DNA from: Orbus sasakiae
GTDB lineage: Bacteria > Pseudomonadota > Gammaproteobacteria > Enterobacterales > Orbaceae
Length of the DNA stretch: 64,000 nucleotides
Assembly: GCF_039542345.1 (NCBI RefSeq)
Contig: NZ_BAABHY010000001.1
Span: forward strand, 868,001 to 932,000
Direction of reading: 5' to 3'
Part shown: positions 1-7,647 of the stretch, piece after piece
How the letters are laid out: each line of letters begins with the position of its first letter
Numbering within the stretch: the stretch's first letter is position 1
Position numbers and translations under genes: made by a program
Notes under the pieces: generated by a model
Told to the model about the DNA's origin: nothing
What the model saw: only the letters and a program-made list of their open reading frames with translations
Database searches by the model: none

Positions 1-693
1 TTTTACCCACAGTTAACTGTATTTGAGAATATGCAATTTTTTGCGTCGCTATATCAAATTAATGATAAATTATTTTTACAAGCTTTATTAGATAAAGTCG
101 ATTTAAACCGTTATACAAATACTTATGCTAAACACTTATCTGGAGGATTAAAACGACGCTTAAATTTTGCTATTGCGCTTGTCAATTCGCCAAAAATTGT
201 GTTTATGGATGAAATCACAGTGGGCGTCGATCCCTTATCGAGGCAATTTATTCTTAATAATGTCAAGGAACTCACGGAACAGGGCGTAACGGTAATATAT
301 ACTTCTCATTATTTACATGAAATTGAGCTGTTATGTCACAATATTGCGATTGTCGAAAGTGGTCAGCTTTGTTTTAATGGTAAGATTAGTGATATTTTGT
401 ATCAACACACAGAGCAGCAGTGTTTAGTCACTTTAGCAAAACCTATCTCACAACTGCAACTGACTAAACTCAATGCTTCAATAATTAAACACGATCATTA
501 TCAAACCGTTACTTTCAGTGTAATACAAGATAATATTACGACTTTATTGCAGGACTTAGAACCTTATCAAATTCAAAGTATTCAATATGGTTATCAATCA
601 TTAGAATCATTTTACTTAGATTTTTTAAACCATCTTGCATTACAAAAACAATCAAGCCAACAGGAAGGGCTGCATGTTATCGGCAATTATTAA
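1..693 (+). CDS. ABC transporter ATP-binding protein, 5' end outside the window
   Basis: Nucleotide-binding subunit of an ABC-2 type exporter that powers the permease encoded just downstream. The reading frame is open from base 1 (reading FYPQLTVFEN, a typical Q-loop region), so the start codon and Walker A motif lie upstream of the window. Visible motifs are the ABC signature LSGGLKRRL, Walker B VFMDEI followed by the D-loop (TVGVDP), and the switch histidine in YTSHYLHE. The C-terminal part of about 100 residues is the variable tail seen in drug or lipid exporters. Its 3' end overlaps the permease start by 20 bases, indicating translational coupling. The genes that follow (ACP, ketosynthase) suggest the exported substrate may be a polyketide- or polyene-like lipid; this is inference. 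Confidence 0.93.
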   Translation, partial: FYPQLTVFENMQFFASLYQINDKLFLQALLDKVDLNRYTNTYAKHLSGGLKRRLNFAIALVNSPKIVFMDEITVGVDPLSRQFILNNVKELTEQGVTVIYTSHYLHEIELLCHNIAIVESGQLCFNGKISDILYQHTEQQCLVTLAKPISQLQLTKLNASIIKHDHYQTVTFSVIQDNITTLLQDLEPYQIQSIQYGYQSLESFYLDFLNHLALQKQSSQQEGLHVIGNY

Positions 694-1864
694 AGAATTT
701 CGTTTGTTAAGCCGTGATCTGCATGGAATGGTTGTGCTATTTTTGATGCCGATGATTTTTATGCTGATCATGTCGATAGCATTAAGTCAAGCTGATGACG
801 TAAACCAAAATATCAAACTCGCCTTAGTGGGGAGTGAACTTAATCAATTAAATCATGATGTGATTAATGAATTAATGATCCAGCAACATATTCATGCTGA
901 TTTTTTTGATTTAACGGCATTAGACAAGGCTAAGCAACAACTCATAAATAAAAAATATGATGTTTTAATTATCAATGTTAATTATCAAAGTACCAGTTTG
1001 AAAGACGAACAACCTGTTGAATTACTATCACTTGCAAGTATGGAACAAACCCGTTTAATGAGCTTACAAGCTATTGTTAAAAACATTTATTTACAAAAAA
1101 GGATTGGGACGTTTTCAACATTCTCATCACCAAATGAAGACATAAGTGGACCAACACCTTCCTCACAAATGCTCACCCAATTTTTAGCGACAAAAATTGT
1201 TATTGATCGATTTATTAATGATGAAGGTGAAACTGTAATAAAACCGAGTTCTGTTCAACAAAGCGTTCCTGCTTGGTTAATATTTGGTATGTTTTTTATC
1301 ATGATACCTTTATCTAATGTGATGACAGGTGAACGACAAACCAATACGATTACACGTTTGCGCTTAGCGAAATCATCGGCTTTTTCATTACTCTTTGCTA
1401 AATTGATTCCTTATTTTATGATTAATCAATTCCAATTTATTGGAATGATTGCTCTTGGCATTTATTTTTTACCCATTTTTGGTATTGAAGGGTTTCACCT
1501 CTATGGCGCGTTTTGGCATTACGGCTTACTGTCTATTGCGATCAGTTTATCCGCACTGGGATATGCACTTTTAGTGAGTGTTTTAGCTAAGACACCTGAG
1601 CATGCGGTAGTATTAGGTGGAGGGGGTAATATTATTATGGCTGCATTAGGCGGCATAATGGTTCCTAGCTATATGATGCCTGAAACCATGCAGACAATTT
1701 CATTAATTTCACCAATGTCATGGTCATTAAAAGCATTCCATAATTTATTATTAAATCAGTATGATTTTAGTCGGATTCTACCTGAATGGTGTTTGTTAAT
1801 TGTATTTGCCACTGTTTTTTTGACTTTAGCAAGTATCATTTATTGTCGTCAATTGAAAAAATAA
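674..1864 (+). CDS. ABC-2 type transporter permease
   Basis: Membrane subunit of the exporter, 396 residues. The ATG at 674 is chosen because GGAAGGG lies 4 bases upstream; the in-frame ATG at 635 lies deeper inside the ATPase gene and has no comparable site. The order is typical of the ABC2_membrane_3 family: one N-terminal membrane span (about residues 15-40), a large extracytoplasmic loop up to about residue 205, then five hydrophobic spans. The cytoplasmic segment TNTITRLRLA and the late motif GGIMVPSYMMPE are characteristic. It follows the ATPase gene with overlap and precedes the ACP gene by 30 bases, so all are probably one transcript. The substrate is not shown by sequence. Confidence 0.9.
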   Translation: MLSAIIKEFRLLSRDLHGMVVLFLMPMIFMLIMSIALSQADDVNQNIKLALVGSELNQLNHDVINELMIQQHIHADFFDLTALDKAKQQLINKKYDVLIINVNYQSTSLKDEQPVELLSLASMEQTRLMSLQAIVKNIYLQKRIGTFSTFSSPNEDISGPTPSSQMLTQFLATKIVIDRFINDEGETVIKPSSVQQSVPAWLIFGMFFIMIPLSNVMTGERQTNTITRLRLAKSSAFSLLFAKLIPYFMINQFQFIGMIALGIYFLPIFGIEGFHLYGAFWHYGLLSIAISLSALGYALLVSVLAKTPEHAVVLGGGGNIIMAALGGIMVPSYMMPETMQTISLISPMSWSLKAFHNLLLNQYDFSRILPEWCLLIVFATVFLTLASIIYCRQLKK

Positions 1865-1894
1865 ACAAAATATAGCACACAACTTATCAAGTCA

Positions 1895-2188
1895 ATGAAT
1901 ATGAGGTTAACGTTGGATAATCTACCTTTAAAATTAAAAAATATTATTATCACAGAGTCAGAAAAGGATGATGTGCTTTCTGCAGAAGAATTAATGGATA
2001 ATGAGCCATTATTTGGTCCAAATAGTCGATTAGGACTTGATTCGCTAGATGCACTACAAATATCTGTTGCTCTTAAAGAACAGTTTGGTGTGCGTTTACA
2101 AGGTGATCGTGAGGTGCGTAAACATATGATGAATGTTGCAGATTTAACGAATTATGTTATTGATGAATTATCTAAAAAGACTCAGTAA
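1895..2188 (+). CDS. Acyl carrier protein of aryl-polyene type
   Basis: A 97-residue phosphopantetheine-binding carrier protein that would hold the growing acyl chain as a thioester. The attachment serine is Ser50 in LGLDSLDAL, preceded by PLFGPNSR and followed by ISVALKEQFGV; this arrangement resembles the carrier proteins of aryl polyene clusters rather than FabC-type ACP (AcpP), whose motif is GADSLD. An alternative ATG is at 1901; neither has a strong ribosome site. It lies between the exporter genes and two ketosynthase-type genes, with a 6-base gap to the next gene, so it most likely serves those enzymes. Assignment to aryl polyene synthesis is inferred from motif resemblance and context. 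Confidence 0.88.
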   Translation: MNMRLTLDNLPLKLKNIIITESEKDDVLSAEELMDNEPLFGPNSRLGLDSLDALQISVALKEQFGVRLQGDREVRKHMMNVADLTNYVIDELSKKTQ

Positions 2189-2194
2189 CGATCT

Positions 2195-3334
2195 ATGACG
2201 ACTTATATTCATGGATTCTCAGCTGTCTGTGCACAAGGATGTGGCATTGAACAAATAACACGCAATCTTTTCTGTCATCCACAGCAACCAAAGATAATAA
2301 CATTTTCATTAGATGATGAAGAACGATGTGTTAATTATTTCTCTGCATTTGAATGTAATAGATTATCATTAACAGAGCTAGCTGAGTCAATTGCAAAGCA
2401 CATTAACACAACATTAAAGCAGTGCGGTTGGCAAGCATCTGAGTTAGCTAATATACCGATATTTTTAGCCTCGACATCTTTTTCTATGTCATCTCATGAA
2501 ATTGATTTTATGAATAAGGGAAAAGATCAATTAACCAAATTATGTGCAGAGCAGATGTTTAGTTTGAATGAAGTTTCAAGCGAATTAAAAAAAATATTAC
2601 CAAATATTTATGTAATTAACGTTGCAACCTCATGTACCTCTAGCACAAATGCAATGATATATGCTCACCGCTATTTAACCTTAAATATAATCGAAAAAGC
2701 GATTGTAGTCGGTTTTGAGTCATTTAATTCGGTGACCCTAAGTGGATTTTATTCACTCGGATTACTCACTGATCAGTTCTTAGCGCCTTTTTCCCAAGAA
2801 AGTCGTGGCTTAATTTTAGGTGAGGGGATTGCATGTATTGCAATGAGTTCTAAGCCAAACAATCATACCCCTCTCTATCGATTAGTGGATGGACTTAGCC
2901 ATTGTGATGCAAGCAATATCACAACGACTTCAGCTCAAAATCTCGTTGGTTTAATGCAGTCATTGTTGGTGAAATCATCAGTTGAACAACCGTTAATTCA
3001 AGCAATAAAAGTAAATGCTACCGGATGCCCAATTAATGATAATGTGGAACAACAAAGTCTATTGGCATCATTTGAGCAGGTTCCTCCATTACTTTTTTTA
3101 AAACCTTACATTGGACACACCTTAGGTGCATCAGGTGTTTTAGAAGTTATTCTATTGTTACTCTGTTTTAATCATCAGCAATTACCTAAGCCTGTCAAAT
3201 ATTCAAATCATTCTGTACCAAATTTAATGAATGAATATTGTTTAGCTAATGACTTACCATCAGGGTACTATCTACTTAATTATCTCGGTTTTGGTGGTAA
3301 CAATGCATCATTATTATTGGAGCTAAGTCAGTGA
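2195..3334 (+). CDS. Beta-ketoacyl synthase (FabF/FabB fold) with atypical active site
   Basis: Condensing enzyme of the thiolase fold, 379 residues, slightly shorter than FabF or FabB (about 405-415). The nucleophile is Cys147 in TSCTSS. The second catalytic histidine is present as His308 in KPYIGHTLGASG, with Lys303 just before it, and the C-terminal glycine-rich motif GFGGNN is intact. The first catalytic histidine, normally in an HGT context, is replaced: IKVNATGCPIND places Asn274 at that position. The predicted triad is therefore Cys-Asn-His. The gene is flanked by its probable ACP and a ketosynthase-like partner, with stop and start overlapping. It could be an active condensing enzyme with altered decarboxylation chemistry, an initiation or acyltransfer enzyme, or a partner subunit. 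Confidence 0.88.
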   Translation: MTTYIHGFSAVCAQGCGIEQITRNLFCHPQQPKIITFSLDDEERCVNYFSAFECNRLSLTELAESIAKHINTTLKQCGWQASELANIPIFLASTSFSMSSHEIDFMNKGKDQLTKLCAEQMFSLNEVSSELKKILPNIYVINVATSCTSSTNAMIYAHRYLTLNIIEKAIVVGFESFNSVTLSGFYSLGLLTDQFLAPFSQESRGLILGEGIACIAMSSKPNNHTPLYRLVDGLSHCDASNITTTSAQNLVGLMQSLLVKSSVEQPLIQAIKVNATGCPINDNVEQQSLLASFEQVPPLLFLKPYIGHTLGASGVLEVILLLLCFNHQQLPKPVKYSNHSVPNLMNEYCLANDLPSGYYLLNYLGFGGNNASLLLELSQ

Positions 3335-4020
3335 TGAAAACCTTTTATTTGCAGGCTGTAAGCCAGTTCATGTGCAATTCAACGGTAGATAATAGAACCT
3401 TAAAAGACCAACTGAAACAAAAATTTTCGTTAACAAGTCGTCGCACAAGTCGCGTAACGTTGTTAGCTTTATTGGGGGGGATGCCATTAAAAGCAGATTT
3501 AACCAGTGGTGTTTATGTTACTTCATCATTCAGCTCACCGAGTAATATGTCTGAATTAGAACTTCAGGTTTTTCAGCATAGGACACCAAAACCTTTTCAT
3601 TTTATTAATAGTATTAATAATGCCGTCCCATTTTATATTGCACAAGCCCAACAACTCAGTGGACCAACTATTTTCACCGCCTCGGATAGGGCTAATTGGG
3701 GGCAAATAATATTATTTGCAATTGCTGATTTACAATTAGGGATTATTAAGCAAGCATTAATTGGTTGGTGTCATGAGGCTAGTTTACCTATGGCAGATCA
3801 ACGAGAGGGAAGTCATTGGCTACTATTATCAACACACCCAGAGAATGCGATAGCGAAGTTGACTATCATCGATTCTGTGAACAGTTATCAAGTCCAAAAA
3901 CAAGGCTATTTTTATCAAGATATTGCTCATCTAATCGATGAATTAGAGCATAAAACAACACAGCAATTTTTTATCAATTTAATGCTAAATAAAATTATAG
4001 TTATTGATTTACATAGATAA
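3334..4020 (+). CDS. Ketosynthase-like protein (chain-length-factor type, Ketoacyl-synt_2)
   Basis: A 228-residue protein resembling the short ketosynthase N-domain-like proteins found in aryl polyene and xanthomonadin clusters. Recognisable elements are FHFINSINNAVPFYIAQ (the family's F-HS-HNA region) and the following GPTIFTASDRANWGQ, where a catalytic ketosynthase would carry its cysteine; here there is none, so the protein is probably a non-condensing partner. The ATG at 3334 overlaps the upstream stop as TGATG; a GTG at 3331 is an alternative, and GGAG at about 3319 serves either. It is the last gene of the cluster and converges on rnt with only 18 bases between, without a clear terminator. 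Confidence 0.75.
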   Translation: MKTFYLQAVSQFMCNSTVDNRTLKDQLKQKFSLTSRRTSRVTLLALLGGMPLKADLTSGVYVTSSFSSPSNMSELELQVFQHRTPKPFHFINSINNAVPFYIAQAQQLSGPTIFTASDRANWGQIILFAIADLQLGIIKQALIGWCHEASLPMADQREGSHWLLLSTHPENAIAKLTIIDSVNSYQVQKQGYFYQDIAHLIDELEHKTTQQFFINLMLNKIIVIDLHR

Positions 4021-4038
4021 AACCAACAACTGTCGTGT

Positions 4039-4671
4039 TTATTCTTGCAGTGGCCAGCCACCGAGTGATTTCCAGCGATTAATCATTTCACAAAATAGAA
4101 CAGCTGTTTTTTCTGTATCATATAAAGCAGAATGGGCTTCTTTATGGTCAAACGGAATCTTGGCCGTTTCACATGCTTTAGCAAGGACTGTTTGACCATA
4201 TACGAGACCTGCTAGTGAGGCTGTATCAAAGGTGGCAAATGGGTGAAAAGGATTGCGTTTGATTTTGCAGCGTTCAGCTGCTGCCATTAAAAATCCATGG
4301 TCAAAATGGGCATTGTGCGCAACAATTACAGCTCGATTACAGTCATTATCTTTAATGCCTTTACGGACCATTTTAAAAATGGCATCGAGCGCATCAGATT
4401 CATCAACAGCACCGCGTAATGGATTGTTTGGATCGATGCCATTAAATGCTAATGCCGATGGTTCTAAAACCGCACCTTCAAATGGATTTACATGGAAATG
4501 TAGCTTGTCATCCACGTTTAACCATCCTTCATGGTTCATTTTTAGTGTAATCGCTGCAATTTCGAGTACCGCATTTGTTTGATTACTGAAACCAGAGGTT
4601 TCTATATCAATCACAACGGGGAAAAAACCACGAAAACGCTCGTTTAGTTTGTTAGCAATAAAATCTGGCAT
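4039..4671 (-). CDS. rnt: Ribonuclease T
   Basis: 3'-5' exoribonuclease of the DEDD superfamily that trims tRNA CCA ends and matures 5S and 23S rRNA. At 210 residues it has the normal family length. The Exo I motif is VVIDIETSGF, with the first metal-binding Asp and Glu; VAHNAHFDHGF is Exo II and the C-terminal HSALYDTEKT is Exo III with its His and Asp. The conserved FNGIDPNNPLRGA segment is also present. It is transcribed alone, converging on the ketosynthase-like gene and diverging from the DUF4260 gene across 85 bases that must contain both promoters. The identification is unambiguous at motif level. Confidence 0.97.
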   Translation of the reverse strand: MPDFIANKLNERFRGFFPVVIDIETSGFSNQTNAVLEIAAITLKMNHEGWLNVDDKLHFHVNPFEGAVLEPSALAFNGIDPNNPLRGAVDESDALDAIFKMVRKGIKDNDCNRAVIVAHNAHFDHGFLMAAAERCKIKRNPFHPFATFDTASLAGLVYGQTVLAKACETAKIPFDHKEAHSALYDTEKTAVLFCEMINRWKSLGGWPLQE

Positions 4672-4756
4672 TATGTCTGTCTTAGTATAAAATTAGCGCA
4701 ATATTTAAGAGCAGTATTATGCCAGTTTTTGCATATAACTTATAGGGAAAAGATGA

Positions 4757-5107
4757 ATGATTTTGTTATTAAGATTAGAAAATCTGGTATTTTTTGTTGC
4801 AAGTATCTTTGCATATCACTTTTATGGCTATTCTTGGTCATTATTCGCAATTTTTTTTCTTGTACCTGACATGACGTTAATCGGTTACCTTATTAATGCA
4901 AAAGTTGGGGCAATTTTATACAATTTAATGCATAGCTATATTGGTGCGGTTATTTTTGCGGTGTTTGCCTTTTTTATCGCATCTACGTTAATGCCGTTCG
5001 TGTTTATTTGGCTCGCGCATATTAGTTTTGATCGAGCATTAGGATTTGGCTTAAAATATCGAGATAGTTTCAAACATACCCACCTTGGATTTATTGGTAA
5101 ACCCTAA
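4757..5107 (+). CDS. DUF4260 family membrane protein
   Basis: A 116-residue integral membrane protein with about four hydrophobic segments. Family hallmarks are visible: FLVPDMTLIGYLINAKVGA in the first half, YNLMHSYIG in the middle, then WLAHISFDRALGFGLKY and a C-terminal THLGFIG. The function of DUF4260 proteins is unknown. The conserved Asp and His residues near the membrane faces suggest a common structural or transport role, but nothing in this locus identifies a substrate. AGGG lies 9-12 bases before the ATG. It is single and co-directional with dinB, which has its own LexA-like site downstream of this gene. Confidence 0.85.
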   Translation: MILLLRLENLVFFVASIFAYHFYGYSWSLFAIFFLVPDMTLIGYLINAKVGAILYNLMHSYIGAVIFAVFAFFIASTLMPFVFIWLAHISFDRALGFGLKYRDSFKHTHLGFIGKP

Positions 5108-5141
5108 TCACTAGGTTGTTATAGTAATTTAAGTAAATTTA

Positions 5142-5157
5142 TTGTATATTTGTACAG
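5142..5157 (+). promoter_or_regulatory. Candidate LexA (SOS) box upstream of dinB
   Basis: The sequence TTGTATATTTGTACAG matches the gammaproteobacterial LexA operator CTGT-N8-ACAG in 7 of 8 fixed positions. It ends 21 bases before the dinB start codon, where repression would block initiation. DinB is a known SOS gene in enteric bacteria, so the placement is biologically consistent. Confidence 0.7.
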
Positions 5158-5178
5158 TGTTAATATTAAAGACTGACT

Positions 5179-6246
5179 ATGACGACTGGAAAAAAAATTA
5201 TTCACATTGATATGGATTGTTTTTATGCGGCTGTTGAAATGCGTGACAATCCTCGTTATCGCAATATTCCATTAGCGGTTGGCGGTGATCCTAAAAAACG
5301 AGGGGTCGTCGCCACTGCCAATTATCCGGCTAGGCAATATGGCATACACAGTGCTATGCCAATGGCTCAAGCAATCAAGCTTTGTCCACACCTTAAAGTG
5401 ATAGCAGGACGTCATCAAGTTTATAAAGAGGTCTCTAACCAAATTCACCAGATATTTAAGCGTTATACTCCCTTAATTGAAGCCTTATCCCTCGATGAGG
5501 CTTACCTTGATGTGACGGATTGTCATTTATTTCATGGTTCTGCGACGCTGATTGCACAAGATATACGTCAAAAAATTGCTCATGAGCTTCATCTTACTGC
5601 ATCGGCAGGGGTGGCGCCGTTAAAATTTTTGGCAAAAATTGCTTCTGATATGAATAAGCCAAATGGGCAATTTGTGATTGCGCCTGAGCAGGTTGATGAG
5701 TTTATCGCTAACTTACCACTCAAAAAAATTCCAGGCGTCGGTAAGGTCACTGAGAAACGCCTAAGTGACTTAGGATTATTTTGTTGTCGTGACGTTGTCA
5801 CTTATGATTTAAGCAAACTACTTAATCAATTTGGTAAATTTGGCCGTGTTTTATATGAGCGTTGTCAAGGCATTGATGAACGAGATGTTAATAATGATCG
5901 GCAACGTAAGTCCGTCGGGGTTGAACGAACAATGGCTAATGATCTATACAGTTGGCAAGAATGCTTACCTTTTTTTGATTCACTCTATGAAGAACTCGCA
6001 TTACGTTTAAGTAAAGTCAGAGCAGATCTTTCTATTGCAAGGCAGGGTGTAAAATTTAAATTTCATGATTTTCAGCTTACGACTCAAGAGCATATTTATC
6101 CAAAACTCGATAAACACGATTTAATTGATCAAGCCTACCAAATTTGGCAAGAAAGACGAAAAGACCGAGGCGTTCGCTTAATTGGTTTTCATGTTACGCT
6201 TATCGATCCCCAGTTGGATAAACAACTGATATTAACGTTACAATAG
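5179..6246 (+). CDS. dinB: DNA polymerase IV (Y-family translesion polymerase)
   Basis: Error-prone translesion DNA polymerase, 355 residues, near the E. coli length of 351. The first catalytic motif is IHIDMDCFYAAVE, the second is SLDEAYLDV with its Asp-Glu pair, and the ASAGVAPLKFLAKIASDMNKP segment is the conserved palm/thumb region. The helix-hairpin-helix IPGVGKVTEKRLSDLG and the little-finger domain follow. The C-terminus ends in QLILTL, resembling the beta-clamp-binding tail (QLVLGL in E. coli). A LexA-like operator sits at 5142-5157. The gene is monocistronic and is followed by an unusual perfect inverted repeat at 6336-6371. Confidence 0.97.
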   Translation: MTTGKKIIHIDMDCFYAAVEMRDNPRYRNIPLAVGGDPKKRGVVATANYPARQYGIHSAMPMAQAIKLCPHLKVIAGRHQVYKEVSNQIHQIFKRYTPLIEALSLDEAYLDVTDCHLFHGSATLIAQDIRQKIAHELHLTASAGVAPLKFLAKIASDMNKPNGQFVIAPEQVDEFIANLPLKKIPGVGKVTEKRLSDLGLFCCRDVVTYDLSKLLNQFGKFGRVLYERCQGIDERDVNNDRQRKSVGVERTMANDLYSWQECLPFFDSLYEELALRLSKVRADLSIARQGVKFKFHDFQLTTQEHIYPKLDKHDLIDQAYQIWQERRKDRGVRLIGFHVTLIDPQLDKQLILTLQ

Positions 6247-6264
6247 GTGCAATAAACACAAATT

Positions 6265-6310
6265 TTCGTTATTTTTTTATCATAATGGTTAATTATAGTG
6301 TAAAAAAACG
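6265..6310 (+). repeat. 46-base AT-rich repeat, copy A (promoter-like)
   Basis: This segment matches 35731-35776 at 39 of 46 positions with no gaps, sharing TTCGTTATTTTTTT, TAATG, TTAATT and TAAAAAA blocks. Copy B sits directly upstream of rnm, where a promoter is expected. Copy A follows dinB and is not upstream of any protein gene on its strand. Part of the match is low-complexity A/T, which lowers its weight. Confidence 0.45.
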
Positions 6311-6335
6311 ACCTGATGAATCCGGTTACACTGGC

Positions 6336-6371
6336 TTGCTTGAGCTAATAACTGCTTATTAGCTCAAGCAA
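6336..6371. terminator. Perfect 16-bp inverted repeat between convergent genes
   Basis: Arms of 16 bases (6336-6351 and 6356-6371) are exactly complementary around a 4-base CTGC loop. It lies between dinB and the convergent SIMPL-domain gene, the place for a shared terminator, but neither strand has the usual T-run after the stem. It may still act as a barrier or 3' stabiliser, or be the 3' hairpin of a small RNA started near 6300. Confidence 0.55.
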
Positions 6372-6388
6372 ATGATGATGTTGATAGG

Positions 6389-7492
6389 TTACTGATAAAT
6401 ATTCATGACAATTTCAAAAATACCCGACATAGTTAAGGTTATCGTAAATTCTGATGGCGATTGGATATCAACTGCTTGTGCTTCAAACATCTGTGATTGA
6501 CCTGCATTAACCATCGTTCTGCTATAACCATAATCTCGTGGTTGAACAGAATAAAAATGATTATCTTGATTGCTTACTAACGATGTTGGTACACCTAATT
6601 GATAATGTTGACCTAGTAAACGCGTGGCTTTTGCAGCAAGTTTGTCATACATTGTTTGCTCATATTGTTCTAAGATTCGATTCTTTTCTTTCTCTGATAC
6701 ACTATAGTTAAAGTCATTATTGACCATCATTTTTAGTTCTTGTGCTTTAGTGATAATTTTACCGAGTTGTTCAAAATTATTGACTTTGATGAGTTGTGTA
6801 TTTTGCACATAATATTTTTTGACGAGTTCATTTTCAGCAGACACCATTTGGTTATCGTAACCTGCAACGGAGATTTCATTGATACCTAATTGCTTAAGTT
6901 GTTTAACTATCTGCTGATATTTTTGTTGATTACGTTGCTTGGCTTGATTGGCTGATTCATTTATTTCTTGAATATTAAAGACATAAAACTGATGTGAGTC
7001 ATCAAGCTTAATATCGCTAATCTGGTGTTCATCAAGGACTTTAACGACATCAAAAAAATGCTCGTTATCGATATTTAAATGGATGGTAAAGGTTGAGCTA
7101 AAACGTTTAGCAGCATTATCAATCGGTTGTTCTTTTTCATTTTCATAATTTTGATAGCCAATGGTTGTCAGATTATCTTGGTTAATACCTAATTCCATAA
7201 GGTAATCATTTAATTTTTTGATATTGTTAGCATTGCGGTTAGACGCATCATTAGGTGTATCACCCTCAGTGATATAGGTAATAGAAAAGGTTGCTGTATC
7301 CGGTTTTAGGGTAATGGTTTCGGTCACACTGACGTTAATTTCACCAATAGCAAAACGATCATTACCATATTTTAATTGTTCATAATCGATTTGTGGCTGT
7401 GTCGAAATTAAACCGTTTTCAGGTGCATTAGCATTTGACATTGTGGCGACGCCTAAATTAAGGAGTAAAGCAAACAATATAGTTTTTTTCAT
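6389..7492 (-). CDS. SIMPL (DUF541) domain periplasmic protein
   Basis: Secreted protein of 367 residues with an N-terminal signal peptide (MKKTILFALLLNLGVATMSNANA, cleaved near residue 23). The body from about residue 50 has the SIMPL features: an initial SVTETITLKPDTATFSITYITEG strand set, a serine/asparagine-rich helix, and the later TQLIKVNNFEQLGKIITKAQEL segment typical of BP26-like proteins. Members form oligomeric channels or are linked to oxidative and envelope stress; no precise role can be assigned here. AAGGA lies about 9 bases before the ATG. It is downstream of pyrE on the same strand but separated by a terminator at 7604-7627, so it is probably a separate transcript. Confidence 0.82.
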   Translation of the reverse strand: MKKTILFALLLNLGVATMSNANAPENGLISTQPQIDYEQLKYGNDRFAIGEINVSVTETITLKPDTATFSITYITEGDTPNDASNRNANNIKKLNDYLMELGINQDNLTTIGYQNYENEKEQPIDNAAKRFSSTFTIHLNIDNEHFFDVVKVLDEHQISDIKLDDSHQFYVFNIQEINESANQAKQRNQQKYQQIVKQLKQLGINEISVAGYDNQMVSAENELVKKYYVQNTQLIKVNNFEQLGKIITKAQELKMMVNNDFNYSVSEKEKNRILEQYEQTMYDKLAAKATRLLGQHYQLGVPTSLVSNQDNHFYSVQPRDYGYSRTMVNAGQSQMFEAQAVDIQSPSEFTITLTMSGIFEIVMNIYQ

Positions 7493-7603
7493 TTTTTAAT
7501 TCCTTTCGAGGATAACGCGAGTTTAAGACATAATAACTCAATTATCGTACGTGACAAAGACGCCGTCATGTGTCACTTAACTGTATTAATTTGTAAAAAG
7601 ATG

Positions 7604-7627
7604 TAAAAAAAGCGCCTAAAGGCGCTT
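7604..7627 (-). terminator. Intrinsic terminator after pyrE
   Basis: On the minus strand the stem AAGCGCC/GGCGCTT with a four-base loop is followed by a run of T. It lies 21 bases beyond the pyrE stop codon. Confidence 0.85.
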
Positions 7628-7647
7628 AATGATCATGATGATGGATA

